Of a DNA stretch of 64,000 nucleotides, positions 10,793 through 21,309 are shown piece by piece. Position 1 is the first letter of the stretch. Every line of letters starts with the position of its first letter. The DNA comes from Salmonella enterica subsp. enterica serovar Choleraesuis (GTDB lineage: Bacteria > Pseudomonadota > Gammaproteobacteria > Enterobacterales > Enterobacteriaceae): the NCBI GenBank assembly GCA_022846635.1, contig AP025685.1, forward strand, positions 3,162,001 to 3,226,000, written 5' to 3'. The notes under the pieces are model-generated. The model was not told the DNA's origin, did no database searches, and saw only the letters and a list, made by a program, of their open reading frames with translations. The position numbers and the translations under genes were made by a program.

Positions 10793-13700
10793 AAATTTTA
10801 ACCCTGCGGCTAAAAAACCTGAATTCACTCAAAGGCGAATGGAAAATAGACTTCACCACGGAGCCTTTTGCCAGCAATGGACTGTTTGCCATTACCGGCC
10901 CGACGGGTGCCGGGAAAACCACATTGCTGGACGCTATCTGCCTGGCGTTGTATCACAAGACTCCGCGTCTGAGCACGCTGTCGCAATCTCAAAATGATTT
11001 GATGACGCGCGATACCGCCGAATGCCTTGCCGAGGTCGAGTTTGAAGTTAAAGGCGTAGCTTACCGCGCCTTCTGGAGCCAGAACCGCGCCCGTGGCCAG
11101 GCGCAGGGCAATTTACAGGCACCGCGCGTGGAGCTGGCGCGCTGCGAGGATGGCAAAATTCTCGCCGATAAAGTTAAGGACAAGCTGGAGCTATTAAGCC
11201 GCTTGACCGGCCTGGACTATGACCATTTTACCCGCTCGATGATGCTGTCTCAGGGGCAGTTCGCCGCCTTTCTCAATGCCGATCCTAATGTACGTGCCGC
11301 TCTGCTGGAGGAGCTTACCGGCACCGAAATATACGGGCGCATCTCTAGCATGGTGTTTGAGCAGCATAAAGAGTGTCGTAATGCACTGGCACAACTTGAA
11401 GCTCAAACCCAGGGAATACCCGTATTAAGCGATGAACAGAAAGCAGCCATTGAGCAAAGTTTGCAGGCGCTTACTGACGAAGAGCGACTCCTGAAAAGTA
11501 ATCAGCAACAGCTCAGTCTGGCACTTAGCTGGGTCAATCAACATCATCAGCTGACCCAATCGCTCACCGAGAGCCGCCGGACACTGGAGGCCGCAAATCA
11601 GGCATTAACTCAGGCCGCCCCTCGCCTCCAGGCCCTGGCCCGTTCTCTGCCTGCCGAACGTCTGCGCCCGGAGTGGAATCGCCTTGAGGAGCGGGAGCAG
11701 GAGCATAAAACTGCCGAGCTTCAGCTTAACGAAGTAACCACTCGCTTACGGGTGGAAATAACCCGCCGTCAGCAGCTCCGGGCAGCCGCAAGCACTGCTA
11801 TTAGCAGCCTTAATGCTGAGTGGGAAAACTGCCAGCGCTGGCAGCAAGAAAACGCAAGGTTCAGTCACTGGAACCAGGAACTATCGGGCTGGCGCGCCGC
11901 GCTGGCCCAGCAAAAGCAAGACAATCAGCAGTATCTGACGCTGCAAACCCGCTGCCAGGGGCTTAGCCGCAGGCTGGCGGAGCTACCTGACAGCCCTGTC
12001 ACGCTGACCGCGGATGAAGTTAGTGAACAATTACATCGCTTTGAAGTCGACCAGCCCGTGTGGCAACAGCTGGCACGTATCCAGGCAAGGCTGCATCCAC
12101 TCAGCCGTCAGCTAACCGAGGCTCGCCAGGCTCAGGTCACTCTTAATCAGCAAATTGAGCAGCAACAAGCTATCGTCGTTCAACGTCGCAATGAATATGC
12201 CGCGAAACGTAACGAACGCGATGATGCTAAACGTATTCGCGATCTCGAGCAGATTATCGGTAGCCTGCAAGAACACCGCGCCCGTCTCCAGCCAGGCGCA
12301 CCCTGCCCGCTGTGTGGTTCAGCCGAGCACCCGGCGGTTTTGGAATATCAACAGCTGGAGCCATCGCGCAGCGCAGAACGCTTTGCCGCACTGGAGCTGG
12401 CCGTCAATCAGCTGGCCGAACAGGGGGCCGCGCTCAAGGGGCAGCTTGATGCCTGGCAACAGCAATATAATCAGCAGCAGGCGGCAATAACAGCGCTGGA
12501 ACAGGAGCATCAGCAGCTGGAAAACGAGTGGCAAACCCTCTGTCAGAAGCTTCAGGTAAACCTTGATTATCAGTACTCACTGGATGAACGCTTAACCGAC
12601 CAACAGCAAGAGATAACCCGGCTACGGTTACAGCGCCAGAGACTGGATTTGCAACAACAGCTACGAGAGGCTGAAGAACCTGCCCGCGCGCTGCTAAACA
12701 CTCTTAATGAGCGCCAGCAAAACCTGATAATTCAAGCCGAGGCCTTTAATCTTGAATGGCCGCAACAAGACTCCAGCACCGACTGGCTGGCAGCCCGCGA
12801 GCGCGAAGCTATGCAGTGGCGGGAAAACGAAGATAAGCTGGCAGGGTTTACCCGACAAAAACAGCAGTTAGAAACCGTGCTTCAGGCGCTGCCTGAAAGC
12901 GATGAACCAGCCGCCAATGACAACAGCATCAGCTGGATGCAGGCCGTGGAGCAAGGACCAGAGGTGCAGGCCCGCTGCCTGGCGCTGGATGGACAGCGGC
13001 AGGCACTAAGCTCGCGTCTGCAGGAATCAGTGCAACAGCTGGCCCGCCAGCAGACCCAGTTCAGCGCAGCGCTTGCAGCCAGTCCGTTTGCCGATCGCAG
13101 CGAGTTTCTGGCCGCCCTGCTCGATGAGGCGCAGCGTAACGCGCTGGAGTCAGAAAAACAGGCTTTGGAGCAGGCCGTCAGCCGCCACCAGCAAAGCCTG
13201 GCCGATCGTGAGGCAGGGCTCAGCATGCATATTAAAAACCGCCCCGAAACACTGGCAGAAAATACCAGCGCCCAGGCACTGGAAAGCAGCCTGCAGCAGG
13301 TTAACCAGCAGCTAAGAGAGCTGGCGGAGAACCAGGGCGCACTGCGCCAACAGTTACAGCAGGATGCCAGCTATCGTCAGCAGCAAAGCCAGCTTCACGA
13401 GCAAATAGCCGCCGGGCAGCAGGCGCTGGCGGACTGGAGCGAGCTAAATGCGCTAATCGGTTCGCGGGAAGGCGACCGGTTCAGAAAGTTTGCCCAGGGA
13501 CTAACGCTGGAGAATCTGGTCTGGCTGGCGAACCAACAGCTCGAACGGCTGCAAGGGCGCTATCAGTTACAGCGTAAAGCCGGAGACGCTCTGGAGCTGG
13601 AAGTGGTAGACACCTGGCAGGCAGACAGCGTGCGCGACACCCGCACCCTGTCCGGAGGCGAAAGTTTCCTGGTTAGTCTGGCACTGGCACTGGCGCTTTC

Positions 13701-13962
13701 CGATCTGGTCAGCCATAAAACCCGTATCGACTCCCTGTTCCTTGATGAAGGATTTGGCACCCTGGATGCCCAGACCCTGGATATCGCTCTGGATGCTCTG
13801 GATGCACTTAATGCCAGCGGCAAAACCATTGGCGTTATCAGCCACGTAGAAGCAATGAAAGAGCGGATTCCGGTGCAAATTAAAGTCAGAAAACTTAATG
13901 GGCTGGGGGTCAGCAGACTCGAACCGCGCTTTCGGGTTAATGGCACAACGGCTGAGCAGTAA
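10789..13962 (+). CDS. sbcC: Nuclease SbcCD subunit C (Rad50-like ATPase)
   Basis: A 1057-residue SMC-like protein. It has a Walker A motif GPTGAGKTT near residues 37-45, two long Gln/Glu/Leu-rich coiled-coil arms, a zinc hook C506-P-L-C509 at the middle, the ABC signature LSGGES starting at residue 954, and a Walker B LFLDEGFG. This is the full Rad50/SbcC layout. It overlaps sbcD by 4 bp. In E. coli, araJ lies between sbcC and mak; here only 92 bp separate them. Confidence 0.98.
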   Translation: MKILTLRLKNLNSLKGEWKIDFTTEPFASNGLFAITGPTGAGKTTLLDAICLALYHKTPRLSTLSQSQNDLMTRDTAECLAEVEFEVKGVAYRAFWSQNRARGQAQGNLQAPRVELARCEDGKILADKVKDKLELLSRLTGLDYDHFTRSMMLSQGQFAAFLNADPNVRAALLEELTGTEIYGRISSMVFEQHKECRNALAQLEAQTQGIPVLSDEQKAAIEQSLQALTDEERLLKSNQQQLSLALSWVNQHHQLTQSLTESRRTLEAANQALTQAAPRLQALARSLPAERLRPEWNRLEEREQEHKTAELQLNEVTTRLRVEITRRQQLRAAASTAISSLNAEWENCQRWQQENARFSHWNQELSGWRAALAQQKQDNQQYLTLQTRCQGLSRRLAELPDSPVTLTADEVSEQLHRFEVDQPVWQQLARIQARLHPLSRQLTEARQAQVTLNQQIEQQQAIVVQRRNEYAAKRNERDDAKRIRDLEQIIGSLQEHRARLQPGAPCPLCGSAEHPAVLEYQQLEPSRSAERFAALELAVNQLAEQGAALKGQLDAWQQQYNQQQAAITALEQEHQQLENEWQTLCQKLQVNLDYQYSLDERLTDQQQEITRLRLQRQRLDLQQQLREAEEPARALLNTLNERQQNLIIQAEAFNLEWPQQDSSTDWLAAREREAMQWRENEDKLAGFTRQKQQLETVLQALPESDEPAANDNSISWMQAVEQGPEVQARCLALDGQRQALSSRLQESVQQLARQQTQFSAALAASPFADRSEFLAALLDEAQRNALESEKQALEQAVSRHQQSLADREAGLSMHIKNRPETLAENTSAQALESSLQQVNQQLRELAENQGALRQQLQQDASYRQQQSQLHEQIAAGQQALADWSELNALIGSREGDRFRKFAQGLTLENLVWLANQQLERLQGRYQLQRKAGDALELEVVDTWQADSVRDTRTLSGGESFLVSLALALALSDLVSHKTRIDSLFLDEGFGTLDAQTLDIALDALDALNASGKTIGVISHVEAMKERIPVQIKVRKLNGLGVSRLEPRFRVNGTTAEQ

Positions 13963-14010
13963 GAATCGCAACAGGCTCCGCACATATCCGATATCCGCAG
14001 GCGGCACTGC

Positions 14011-14038
14011 GCCGGAAGAACTATTTCACTCTTCCGGC
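14011..14038. terminator. Convergent hairpin between sbcC and mak
   Basis: A 9-bp stem (GCCGGAAGA/TCTTCCGGC) with a 10-nt loop lies between the convergent sbcC and mak genes. There is no clear T run, so it may act as a weak or factor-dependent terminator. Confidence 0.45.
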
Positions 14039-14054
14039 ACAGGCGCTACAGCAT

Positions 14055-14957
14055 TCAGACAGGCCACAGCCATGCGGCTCCGCGCACGCCGCTGGAATCA
14101 CCGTAGCGCGCTTTGCGCACTGGAGTGCGGCACTCGCCGCCAAACACCCAGTTTTTCATCAGGGCAGGCACGGTCTGATATAACCTGTCGACGTTACTCA
14201 TTCCGCCGCCCAGGACAATAACATCCGGGTCCAGCACATTCACAATCTGCGCCAGCGCACGGGCCAGCCGCAGTTCATAGTTATCCAGTGCCTGGCGAGC
14301 CAGCCGCTGTCCGGCAGTTAATGCAATAATATCCGGACCGCTCAGGCGCTCACCGCTCAAACGCCAGTAGTCCGTGGTAAAGCCGGTACCGGAAATAAAG
14401 GTTTCCGTGCATCCGGTCAGCCCGCAGTAACATGGGGTTTCAGCGGCAAATTTCAGTTCATCACTGGTCATCCACGGCAGCGGATTATGCCCCCACTCGC
14501 CGCCATTGCCATTAGCGCCCGGATGAACCCGGCCATTCAGCGCAATACCTGCGCCACAGCCGGTACCGATAATGACACCAAAAACCGTTTCGGCACCTGC
14601 CGCCGCACCGTCGGTCGCCTCAGAGATAGTGAAGCAGTTGGCATCGTTAGCCAGCCTGACCTCGCGATCGAGACGTGCGCTAAGATCCTTGTCCAGCTCG
14701 CGGCCATTAAGCCAGGTGGAGTTAGCATTCTTCACTTTGCCGGAAACCGGCGAAAGCGTCCCTGGGATCCCGACGCCGACGCTTCCCACGCGGCCGGTTT
14801 CCTGCTCTGCCAGCGCTACCAGGCGGGCTATTGTCTCAATCGTCCCACGGTAGTCATCGCGCGGCGTTGGCAGGCGGTGTCGATATAGCTGCTCTCCCCC
14901 TTCGCCCAGCGCTATCACTTCAGTTTTGGTGCCGCCTAAATCGATACCGATACGCAC
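14055..14957 (-). CDS. mak: Fructokinase Mak (ROK family)
   Basis: A 300-residue ROK-family kinase (E. coli Mak is 302). The phosphate-binding loop DLGGTKTE is at residues 6-13, and the ROK zinc motif appears as [10 protein letters not shown]. It phosphorylates fructose, with weaker action on other hexoses, in the cytoplasm. It is convergent with sbcC and divergent from rdgC, as in E. coli. Confidence 0.93.
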   Translation of the reverse strand: MRIGIDLGGTKTEVIALGEGGEQLYRHRLPTPRDDYRGTIETIARLVALAEQETGRVGSVGVGIPGTLSPVSGKVKNANSTWLNGRELDKDLSARLDREVRLANDANCFTISEATDGAAAGAETVFGVIIGTGCGAGIALNGRVHPGANGNGGEWGHNPLPWMTSDELKFAAETPCYCGLTGCTETFISGTGFTTDYWRLSGERLSGPDIIALTAGQRLARQALDNYELRLARALAQIVNVLDPDVIVLGGGMSNVDRLYQTVPALMKNWVFGGECRTPVRKARYGDSSGVRGAAWLWPV

Positions 14958-15082
14958 TCAGCAATTCCTTCATATTTACGGTTAGTTTGAGAAGCGTAAT
15001 CAGCTACGGAGGGAAAGGCAATGAAACCCGACGCCCGATTCGCTATCATGCGGGCTGCATTTATCGAGAGGGTGAAAACAGT

Positions 15083-15997
15083 ATGCAGTGGTTCAAAAAC
15101 GTAATGGTTTACCGGTTAAATAGCGACACCGCATTGCGGGCCGAAGAGATGGAGAAGCAGCTGGCGGCCTTTACCTTCACGCCCTGCGGCAGCCAGGATA
15201 TGGCAAAAACCGGCTGGGTTTCACCCATGGGCCCACAGCATGACGCTCTCACCCACTTCGCCAACGGCCAGATAATTATCTGTGCGCGCAAAGAAGAGAA
15301 AATCCTGCCAGGGCCGGTCATCAAACAGACCCTGGAAGCGAAAATCGCAAAACTGGAAGCCGACCAGGGCCGTAAGCTTAAGAAAACGGAAAAAGACGCC
15401 CTAAAAGACGAAGTATTGCATTCACTGCTACCACGCGCCTTTAGCCGCTTCAGCCAGACCATGATGTGGATTGATACTCTGCGCGGGCTTATCGTTGTTG
15501 ACTGCGCCAGCGCCAAAAAAGCCGAAGATACTTTGGCTTTGCTGCGTAAGAGTCTCGGCTCTTTGCCGGTTGTGCCGCTGACGATGGAAAACCCTATTGA
15601 ACTAACGCTCACCGAGTGGGTACGCTCTGGCACCGTCGCCCAAGGGTTCCAGCTGCTTGATGAAGCTGAGCTCAAAGCGCTGCTGGAAGACGGCGGCACT
15701 ATCCGCGCCAAACAGCAGGATCTGGTGTGCGACGAAATTGCGGTACATATTGAGGCGGGTAAAGTTGTCACTAAACTGGCGCTGGACTGGCAGCAACGTA
15801 TTCAGTTCCTGCTCAGCGATGACGGTTCACTAAAACGTCTGAAGTTTGCCGATACCCTGCGCGAACAAAATGACGATATCGACCGGGAAGATGTGGCCGC
15901 CAGGTTTGATGCCGACTTTACGCTGATGACCGGCGAGCTGGCCGCGCTGATTGAGAACCTTACGGAAGGTTTAGGCGGTGAAGCGCCGCGCGGCTAA
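15083..15997 (+). CDS. rdgC: Recombination-associated protein RdgC
   Basis: A 304-residue protein matching RdgC (303 in E. coli) from its first residues ([12 protein letters not shown]). RdgC is a ring-shaped DNA-binding dimer on the nucleoid that limits RecA filament formation. The frame stays open 252 bp upstream into mak, but the start at 15083 has a GAGAGGGTG ribosome site and matches the family N-terminus. The family-typical blocks [19 protein letters not shown] and LTEWVRSG are present. Confidence 0.97.
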   Translation: MQWFKNVMVYRLNSDTALRAEEMEKQLAAFTFTPCGSQDMAKTGWVSPMGPQHDALTHFANGQIIICARKEEKILPGPVIKQTLEAKIAKLEADQGRKLKKTEKDALKDEVLHSLLPRAFSRFSQTMMWIDTLRGLIVVDCASAKKAEDTLALLRKSLGSLPVVPLTMENPIELTLTEWVRSGTVAQGFQLLDEAELKALLEDGGTIRAKQQDLVCDEIAVHIEAGKVVTKLALDWQQRIQFLLSDDGSLKRLKFADTLREQNDDIDREDVAARFDADFTLMTGELAALIENLTEGLGGEAPRG

Positions 15998-16015
15998 CTC
16001 CACGCGGCGACGCTA

Positions 16016-16300
16016 TTACAAATAGCGGCAGAGGTAGCTGGTAGGTTCAGCTACCTCTAAATGAAATTCGCTGTGCGGGCCCACGTTAAACTGCTGGCCG
16101 GGTTCGTACAAACGCCACTCTGTCTCTCCAGGTAGCAGAACATTTAGCGCCCCACTTATTACCGTCATCTCTTCAGCCTGGGCGGTTGAAAACGTGTATT
16201 CACCCTGCTCCATCACGCCGACGCTGGCCCGACCCGTACCGCTGCTGGTAAAGCCAATCGATTTTACCTTCCCGGAAAAATATTCATTACTCTGAAGCAT
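16016..16300 (-). CDS. ppnP: Pyrimidine/purine nucleoside phosphorylase PpnP
   Basis: A 94-residue single-domain cupin of the DUF1255 family, the same length as E. coli PpnP (YaiE). It starts [17 protein letters not shown] and shows the cupin pattern [18 protein letters not shown]. The family cleaves a broad set of nucleosides with phosphate. It is convergent with rdgC (18-bp gap). Confidence 0.95.
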   Translation of the reverse strand: MLQSNEYFSGKVKSIGFTSSGTGRASVGVMEQGEYTFSTAQAEEMTVISGALNVLLPGETEWRLYEPGQQFNVGPHSEFHLEVAEPTSYLCRYL

Positions 16301-16370
16301 ATACCGACCCTGTCATCATTAAAAAAATCACTATATCGACCAGGCTTTCCAGCTGTCACGTGAATTCTGC

Positions 16371-17048
16371 TCAAATCAAAAGTTCCTGAGCCAGCCGGGC
16401 CATTAGCCCACTGGAAAGGAGCACCGGCATATCTAAGTGCTGCTCCAGAGTTTCACAATCTGCGGGCTGATAGCCCGGACAGTCGAGCACCAGCACCTCG
16501 GCACCATTAGCCAGCAGCTCTTTACCGGCAGCCAGTAGCGCCGCTTCGTCATCCACCAGCGCATTCCAGGTTGCATATACCGGTGGCGTCGCCAAAGCTT
16601 GCCATTTAGCCGCCTGCGACTCCTGCAATTCACTAAAAGGCAGCAACACACCTATCTGATGCCCATCAACAATCGATGCCACCAGCGGTGGAATAAGGCG
16701 TTGCGGCTCCAGAAGCACGGCATTAGTCGCCGACAAGCGGCTAAAACTGGCGAGCGTCATCAACCAAATAACCTCGACACCCTGGTGTTCCAGTACTTCG
16801 ATAATCCCCTGCAAATCGCGCTCGATTTTAGAGTGGGACAGCGCAATAAGCTGACCGTCTTCGAGCGTGGTGTAGAGGGTTTGTTCATTAGCCTGCGGTG
16901 CGTATTCCGCCAGCACATGCGCCCGACTGCGTGAGCCGAGCAGACTGATACAGCTAACATCGGCATCGCCCGCGTCAGGAATTAAGCGAGGTATTATCCC
17001 GCTGTCAGGAACAATACCGATGGTGAGAATGGCCATGGAAGCGTTCAT
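16371..17048 (-). CDS. aroM: AroM family protein
   Basis: A 225-residue protein, the exact E. coli AroM length, starting MNASMAILTIGIVP. AroM's biochemical role is unknown; in E. coli the gene is controlled with aroL by TyrR. Two tandem ATG codons (17051 and 17048) follow an AAGGCGG ribosome site; the second matches the family N-terminus. The frame extends upstream to 17204 but without family similarity. Unlike in E. coli, about 320 bp and a terminator-like hairpin separate it from yaiA. Confidence 0.9.
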   Translation of the reverse strand: MNASMAILTIGIVPDSGIIPRLIPDAGDADVSCISLLGSRSRAHVLAEYAPQANEQTLYTTLEDGQLIALSHSKIERDLQGIIEVLEHQGVEVIWLMTLASFSRLSATNAVLLEPQRLIPPLVASIVDGHQIGVLLPFSELQESQAAKWQALATPPVYATWNALVDDEAALLAAGKELLANGAEVLVLDCPGYQPADCETLEQHLDMPVLLSSGLMARLAQELLI

Positions 17049-17371
17049 CATTATCCGCCTTTCTATTTTTTTACTGTTACAGGCCAGCAGCCCACAACAA
17101 ACGTCTTTTTTGCGCGGTAATTTCTCGCGCAGCCACTGCTTTTGTATATAAATTAACCAACAATTCTGGCAGCTAATCGTCGGTGGGCCGCCCAGGGCCA
17201 TCAAAAGTGTGAGACTGCGCTAACTGAATTATCGTAACAAAACATTAATCATGCTGTTAGCGAATCATGCCGTCAGCGAAAGTGCCCGCCGGCATTAACC
17301 AGCCGACGGTGCATGGCATGACTTCCTGTGAGTTTAAAGAGTCAGGCGTCAGAACAACGCCTGAATTGAAG
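17049..17371 (-). other. Spacer between yaiA and aroM
   Basis: In E. coli, aroL-yaiA-aroM is a tight unit. Here a 320-bp spacer intervenes, holding a hairpin (TCAGGCGT at 17342-17349, ACGCCTGA at 17357-17364) just after yaiA. An AT-rich stretch around 17140-17160 (minus strand TTTATATAC) could carry an aroM promoter. No gene is seen. Confidence 0.5.
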
Positions 17372-17563
17372 CTATTTCTTTGTGGGGTCAGAGTATCTCT
17401 CTAAGGCATCTCTGGCCTGCTGCTCATCGGGATATTCGCCAATTAAAGCGTCAGGGTGCGGGTGGTCGGCGCGAAGCTGGTACCAAATTTCACCGCGGCC
17501 CGGCTGCCCTTTTTCAACTTTGACAATGCGCGCACTACGAGGGTATTCCGGTTTACTTGCCAT
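17372..17563 (-). CDS. yaiA: Small protein YaiA
   Basis: A 63-residue protein, the E. coli YaiA length. It shares the WYQLRADHP core and the charged ERYSDP tail with that family. Its function is unknown; in E. coli it is in the TyrR-controlled aroL operon. The start at 17563 (MASKPEYPR) is preferred over an upstream ATG because it has a GGGAGAGA ribosome site and fits the family. Confidence 0.93.
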   Translation of the reverse strand: MASKPEYPRSARIVKVEKGQPGRGEIWYQLRADHPHPDALIGEYPDEQQARDALERYSDPTKK

Positions 17564-17608
17564 ATTCTCTCCCAGTCTGAACGTCAATTGTCAGTATAGA
17601 CCGGATAC

Positions 17609-18133
17609 TCAGACCGCTTCAGGCAAGCTCAGCGCACGCAGAATTTCACTCACAACCTGCTGTGGCGTTCCGGTTGCATCCACCACGTGATGCGCCGCTT
17701 CGCGATACAGCGATTCACGGGCCGCCAACACTTCAACAATCTCATCAGTTATTGGCTGACCGGTCAGAGTAGGCCGTTGGCCATTTTCTGGAAACTCCTC
17801 CAGACGACCGGCTAAAATCTGGGCCGGCGCGCGCAGCCAGATAACGCTCCCATGAGCGCGCATATACTGGCGATTTTCCGCAGCCAGCACCATTCCGCCA
17901 CCGGTGGCAATCACCGTATCGGCAACGGTTACCGCCGGTAACGCCTGCGATTCCAGCTGGCGAAATGCCGGCCATCCAGATTCGGCAACCATTTCAGCAA
18001 CCGTTTTACGCGACGTTTCAAGCAGCCAGTTATCGGTATCGGCAAATTCCCACCCCAACTGCGCTGCCAGCGTTTTACCGACTGTAGTTTTGCCACATCC
18101 TCGGGCACCCACGAGAAAGATGGGTTGTGTCAT
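17609..18133 (-). CDS. aroL: Shikimate kinase II AroL
   Basis: A 174-residue P-loop kinase identical in length to E. coli AroL. The Walker A motif is GARGCGKTT (residues 9-17), followed by the shikimate-binding DTD and the ATGGGM loop. It phosphorylates shikimate in aromatic amino acid synthesis. The start at 18133 (MTQPIFLVG) matches the family and has a GAGG ribosome site; an upstream ATG would extend into the promoter. It is followed by yaiA. Its promoter carries TyrR and TrpR elements. Confidence 0.95.
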   Translation of the reverse strand: MTQPIFLVGARGCGKTTVGKTLAAQLGWEFADTDNWLLETSRKTVAEMVAESGWPAFRQLESQALPAVTVADTVIATGGGMVLAAENRQYMRAHGSVIWLRAPAQILAGRLEEFPENGQRPTLTGQPITDEIVEVLAARESLYREAAHHVVDATGTPQQVVSEILRALSLPEAV

Positions 18134-18191
18134 GCTGATTAATCCTCTTCGACCTTTGCACAGGTCTGAATAGCTGAACGACTTGCCGGAC

Positions 18192-18219
18192 ATTATACTC
18201 ACATACTAGTACATGTTCA
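18192..18219 (-). promoter_or_regulatory. aroL promoter with TrpR-type operator
   Basis: On the minus strand a -35 TGAACA (18214-18219) and a -10 TATAAT (18192-18197) are 16 bp apart. The spacer holds TACTAGTA (18204-18211), the ACTAGT core of TrpR operators, in the same setting as the E. coli aroL operator. The transcript would start near 18185. Confidence 0.75.
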
Positions 18220-18221
18220 TC

Positions 18222-18239
18222 CGTAAATTTATGGTTACA
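18222..18239 (-). promoter_or_regulatory. TyrR box upstream of aroL
   Basis: The minus strand reads TGTAAC-CATAAA-TTTACG, matching the TyrR box TGTAAA-N6-TTTACA at ten of twelve fixed bases. It ends 3 bp upstream of the -35 hexamer, a position suited to repression. A weaker half box (TTTACA at 18287-18292 on the minus strand) may be a second site, as in E. coli aroL. Confidence 0.8.
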
Positions 18240-18465
18240 CAATATTCTCAACCACATGAAAAAATTGCAATAATAAAGGAACAACATGTAAACATCACAA
18301 GCCACACCGCCAACCATACGCAAAGGCTGGATGATTCTCAAGCCAGCAGGCTGCAAACAGTAACAGTTATATTCAAACCTTTACGCCTTTAATCTTTCCG
18401 CACCGCCTGACATTCCTACACACTAGTTGCCATACTTCTTATGAGCTTTTGATGCCGGGGTAATT

Positions 18466-19185
18466 ATGCAATCAGAAGAACAGCGTCTTATTGACGGATT
18501 ATTCAGTCGGCTGCAACAGGCTGAACAAAATAGCGCCGCGCGTGACACCACTGCGGAAAACATTATCAACACACATCTTCGCGCCCAGCCCGCCGCGCCA
18601 TACTACATGGCGCAAACCATCCTGATTCAGGAAGCGGCGCTTCGCCAGTTGAATGAAAAGGTTCAACAACTGGAACAGCAGGTTAATGCGCTGCAAAGCC
18701 GCAAGCCCGAAAGCGGCGGTTTTCTGGCTGGCCTGTTTGGGGGCGGACGTCACGAAGAGCAGCAGGCACCGCGCAGCGGCGCGCCTATCCCAGGAACTCA
18801 GGCTTCCCCAAATTATGGCGCATCTGAGCGTTACGCCCAGCCCCAGGCCCCGCAAATGGCACAGCAGGCCGGACGTTCTGGCGGCTTTATGGCCGGAGCC
18901 CTGCAAACTGCTGCTGGCGTCGCCGGCGGTGTGATGCTGGGTAACATGCTAACCAGTATGTTCCATAACAATCAGCCACAAGAGATAGTCAATATTATCG
19001 AAGAGCCCGTGCAACCTGCGGCAGACACGGCGAATCAGCAAGATACCCAGCTACAAAATGCCAATAACGACTGGCAACAGACGAGTACGGATGATGCTGA
19101 TATCGATAATTTTATGGATGAAAGCAGCGATTTTAGCGGCGACGATGACTTTGGCGGCGGTGACGACGACAGCGGCTGGTTTTAG
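18466..19185 (+). CDS. DUF2076 family protein
   Basis: A 239-residue protein with the DUF2076 layout. A helical N-terminal part ([20 protein letters not shown]) leads to a short coiled coil (about 58-80). A Gly-rich segment [11 protein letters not shown] follows, then a hydrophobic glycine zipper-like stretch ([14 protein letters not shown], about 147-160). The C-terminus is very acidic and rich in Asp and Gly, ending DDDSGWF. There is no signal peptide. The family is of unknown function and is absent from E. coli K-12 at this place. It overlaps the convergent yaiI gene by 4 bp. Confidence 0.85.
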   Translation: MQSEEQRLIDGLFSRLQQAEQNSAARDTTAENIINTHLRAQPAAPYYMAQTILIQEAALRQLNEKVQQLEQQVNALQSRKPESGGFLAGLFGGGRHEEQQAPRSGAPIPGTQASPNYGASERYAQPQAPQMAQQAGRSGGFMAGALQTAAGVAGGVMLGNMLTSMFHNNQPQEIVNIIEEPVQPAADTANQQDTQLQNANNDWQQTSTDDADIDNFMDESSDFSGDDDFGGGDDDSGWF

Positions 19186-19637
19186 CCGTCGCGTTTCACA
19201 CTTTGCAACCAGATATCCAGCTGGTTAGCAAATAGCTGGCGGTCGCGTTGGTTTAGCGCCGCCGGCCCTCCGGTCTGAACACCGCTGGCACGCATAGTAT
19301 CCATAAAATCCCGCATCGTCAGCTTCTGGCGTATCGTCTCCGGCGAATAGCGCTCTCCGCGCGGATTTAAAGCCGCAGCGCCCTTTTCAAGCACTTCTGC
19401 CGCCAGTGGAATATCCGCTGTCACTACCAGATCGCCCGGCTCGCAGCGGCGCACAATTTCGTTATCCGCCACATCAAAACCAGCCGCTACCACCAGGCTA
19501 CGCAGCAAGGGAGATGCTGGCAATCTCAGCGGTTGGTTTGCCACAAATGTCGCCACGGTCTGGGTGCGCTGTGCGGCACGATAGATAATCTCTTTAATAA
19601 CAACCGGACAGGCGTCCGCATCAACCCAGATAGCCAT
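19182..19637 (-). CDS. yaiI: UPF0178 protein YaiI
   Basis: A 151-residue protein (E. coli YaiI is 152) starting [18 protein letters not shown], the signature of the UPF0178/DUF188 family. The DADACP motif with clustered Asp residues suggests a metal-binding, PIN/NYN-like nuclease fold, but the function has not been established. It lies between aroL and proC as in E. coli, with the DUF2076 gene inserted. Confidence 0.95.
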   Translation of the reverse strand: MAIWVDADACPVVIKEIIYRAAQRTQTVATFVANQPLRLPASPLLRSLVVAAGFDVADNEIVRRCEPGDLVVTADIPLAAEVLEKGAAALNPRGERYSPETIRQKLTMRDFMDTMRASGVQTGGPAALNQRDRQLFANQLDIWLQSVKRDG

Positions 19638-19800
19638 CTGTTCACTCCTGGCGCAAGATAAACCGCTATTGTCGCAGCGCGCCCGGCGCTCCGCAACGCC
19701 AGGTCTGCATGCCAGATACAGATTGCGCCTTCACCTGATGGAATAATTCGCGTTAAGCTAATAGTTACAGACAACAATACACACCGGGATGGAGCGAACT

Positions 19801-20607
19801 GTGGATAAAAAAATTAGTTTTATTGGCTGCGGCAATATGGGGAAAGCCATTCTTAAAGGCCTGCTGGATAGCGGACTCATGCAGCCAGGCAATATTTGGG
19901 TCTACACTCCGACTCAGACCAGCGTTCAGGCTCTGTGCGATGAGTTTGGTATTAACGCCGCGCAAAGCGCCCAGGAAGCGGCCCAGATAACCGATATTGT
20001 GATTGCTGCGGTCAAGCCCGCCATCATTTTGCGCTCCATGAGCGACATCGCTTCCAACCTGAATAAAGACTCCGTGGTTATCTCTGTAGCCGCCGGGATT
20101 ACTCTGGAGCAGTTAGCCACCGTTCTGGGGCACGATCGTAAAATTATTCGCGCCATGCCAAACACGCCGGCGCTGGTCAGCGCGGGTATGACCTCCCTGA
20201 CGCCAAACGCGCTGGTAACGCCTGAGGATGCGGCAGAAGCGCTGGCCATGTTCCGCAGCTTTGGTATGGCTGAAATCGTTGACGAAGCCATGATTCATCC
20301 GGTCGTTGGGGTGAGCGGTTCTTCTCCTGCCTATGTGTTCATGTTTATTGAAGCGATGGCCGATGCTGCGGTAGCAGGTGGCATGCCGCGCGCTCAGGCC
20401 TATAAATTTGCGGCACAGGCGGTGATGGGCAGTGCGAAAATGGTGCTGGAAACCGGCATGCATCCGGGCGCGCTGAAAGATATGGTTTGCTCGCCGGCAG
20501 GAACAACGATTGAAGCGGTGAAAGTTCTGGAACAGAAAGGGTTCCGCTCTGCGGTCATTTCCGCCATCGAAGCCTGTATGGAAAAATCGGCGGCGCTGGG
20601 TAAATAG
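19801..20607 (+). CDS. proC: Pyrroline-5-carboxylate reductase
   Basis: A 268-residue NAD(P)-dependent enzyme (E. coli ProC is 269) for the last step of proline synthesis. The Rossmann motif FIGCGNMG is at the N-terminus, and the signature GVSGSSPAYVFMFIEAMADAA is present. The start is set at a GTG at 19801 (read MDKKISFIGCGNMG) because GGAG lies 6 nt upstream and family N-termini begin there; an in-frame ATG at 19789 would add four residues. Confidence 0.95.
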   Translation: MDKKISFIGCGNMGKAILKGLLDSGLMQPGNIWVYTPTQTSVQALCDEFGINAAQSAQEAAQITDIVIAAVKPAIILRSMSDIASNLNKDSVVISVAAGITLEQLATVLGHDRKIIRAMPNTPALVSAGMTSLTPNALVTPEDAAEALAMFRSFGMAEIVDEAMIHPVVGVSGSSPAYVFMFIEAMADAAVAGGMPRAQAYKFAAQAVMGSAKMVLETGMHPGALKDMVCSPAGTTIEAVKVLEQKGFRSAVISAIEACMEKSAALGK

Positions 20608-20653
20608 TAAAAGTGACCTTCTGAGAAGGGAGCTTAAGGCAGGCAATAAAATA

Positions 20654-20680
20654 ACGGGCGGAATAAACCGCCCGTAGTTA
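20654..20680 (-). terminator. psiF terminator
   Basis: The stem ACGGGCGG/CCGCCCGT (20654-20675, 6-nt loop) is followed on the minus strand by TATTTTATTG. It lies between the convergent proC and psiF genes and best fits psiF. Confidence 0.7.
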
Positions 20681-20694
20681 GCATTACCGTTAAA

Positions 20695-21003
20695 TCAGGA
20701 TTTTTTCAGGCAGCTGCTCATAAAGGATTTACGCGCATCGCCTTTCAGGCTCTGTTTCGCAGCATCCGCATTACAGGTTTTCATCTTCTGCTGTTGAGGC
20801 GTAAGCGTTTTACCTTCATGGGTCGCGGCTGCGTCTTTTTTCAGGCAGCTGCTCATAAAGGCTTTACGCTGGTCGCCTTTAAGAGACTGAGTTTTCGCCT
20901 GCTGATTACAGGTTGTCATGCGATGCTGTTGCGCTGTTTCTGCCTGGGCGACGCCCATAGTCAAGAGGCTAGCGGCTACGGCCATGGTAATTGCCAGTTT
21001 CAT
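20695..21003 (-). CDS. psiF: Phosphate starvation-inducible protein PsiF
   Basis: A 102-residue exported protein. Residues 1-21 form a signal peptide ending AQA. Two copies of the PsiF repeat follow, each with MxxCNxxA...SLKGDxRKxFMSxCLKK; the two pairs of cysteines suggest disulfides in the periplasm. The start at 21003 has an AAAGGATAGG ribosome site; the frame extends 45 bp upstream without a signal-like sequence. In E. coli psiF follows phoA under Pho control; phoA is missing here and I see no clear Pho box upstream. Confidence 0.92.
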   Translation of the reverse strand: MKLAITMAVAASLLTMGVAQAETAQQHRMTTCNQQAKTQSLKGDQRKAFMSSCLKKDAAATHEGKTLTPQQQKMKTCNADAAKQSLKGDARKSFMSSCLKKS

Positions 21004-21309
21004 ATACCTATCCTTTGTCAGGTTGTTACCTGATAATACTGACTGCAATATTCCAAAAATGCCAGAGTACCTGGAATAATCCTTATGTAACCGTTTTTTT
21101 CAATATACCTGTTATTAACAAAATCACTTACAGATGCTCTGCCGCTAAAGCATTAACAGCATGTTAAATGCACTTTTCAGTCTGGCTTATATAATAGGCC
21201 GTTTCTTCGGCAACCATTCTTTAGAGGGGCAGTAAAATATCCAACCAATAAAGACCACAATTCCAAAAAGGATATTGCATTAAAAAGTATTGTTACCGTT
21301 AGTATTGAT
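21004..21309 (-). other. iraP-psiF spacer, site of the missing phoA
   Basis: In E. coli, phoA lies between iraP and psiF. Here 306 bp remain and none of the three frames on the minus strand encodes alkaline phosphatase remnants that I can recognise. It should contain the psiF promoter; no convincing Pho box is visible. Confidence 0.5.

Noticed and set aside
13563..14007. Long minus-strand frames opposite the sbcC 3' end
   Set aside because: Shadow frames of sbcC codon bias with no family match.
14831..15082. Upstream extension of rdgC into mak
   Set aside because: Overlaps the start of mak and lacks RdgC similarity; the family start at 15083 has a ribosome site.
21004..21120. Pho box upstream of psiF
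   Set aside because: I looked for CTGTCAT-type direct repeats on the minus strand and found only scattered partial matches.
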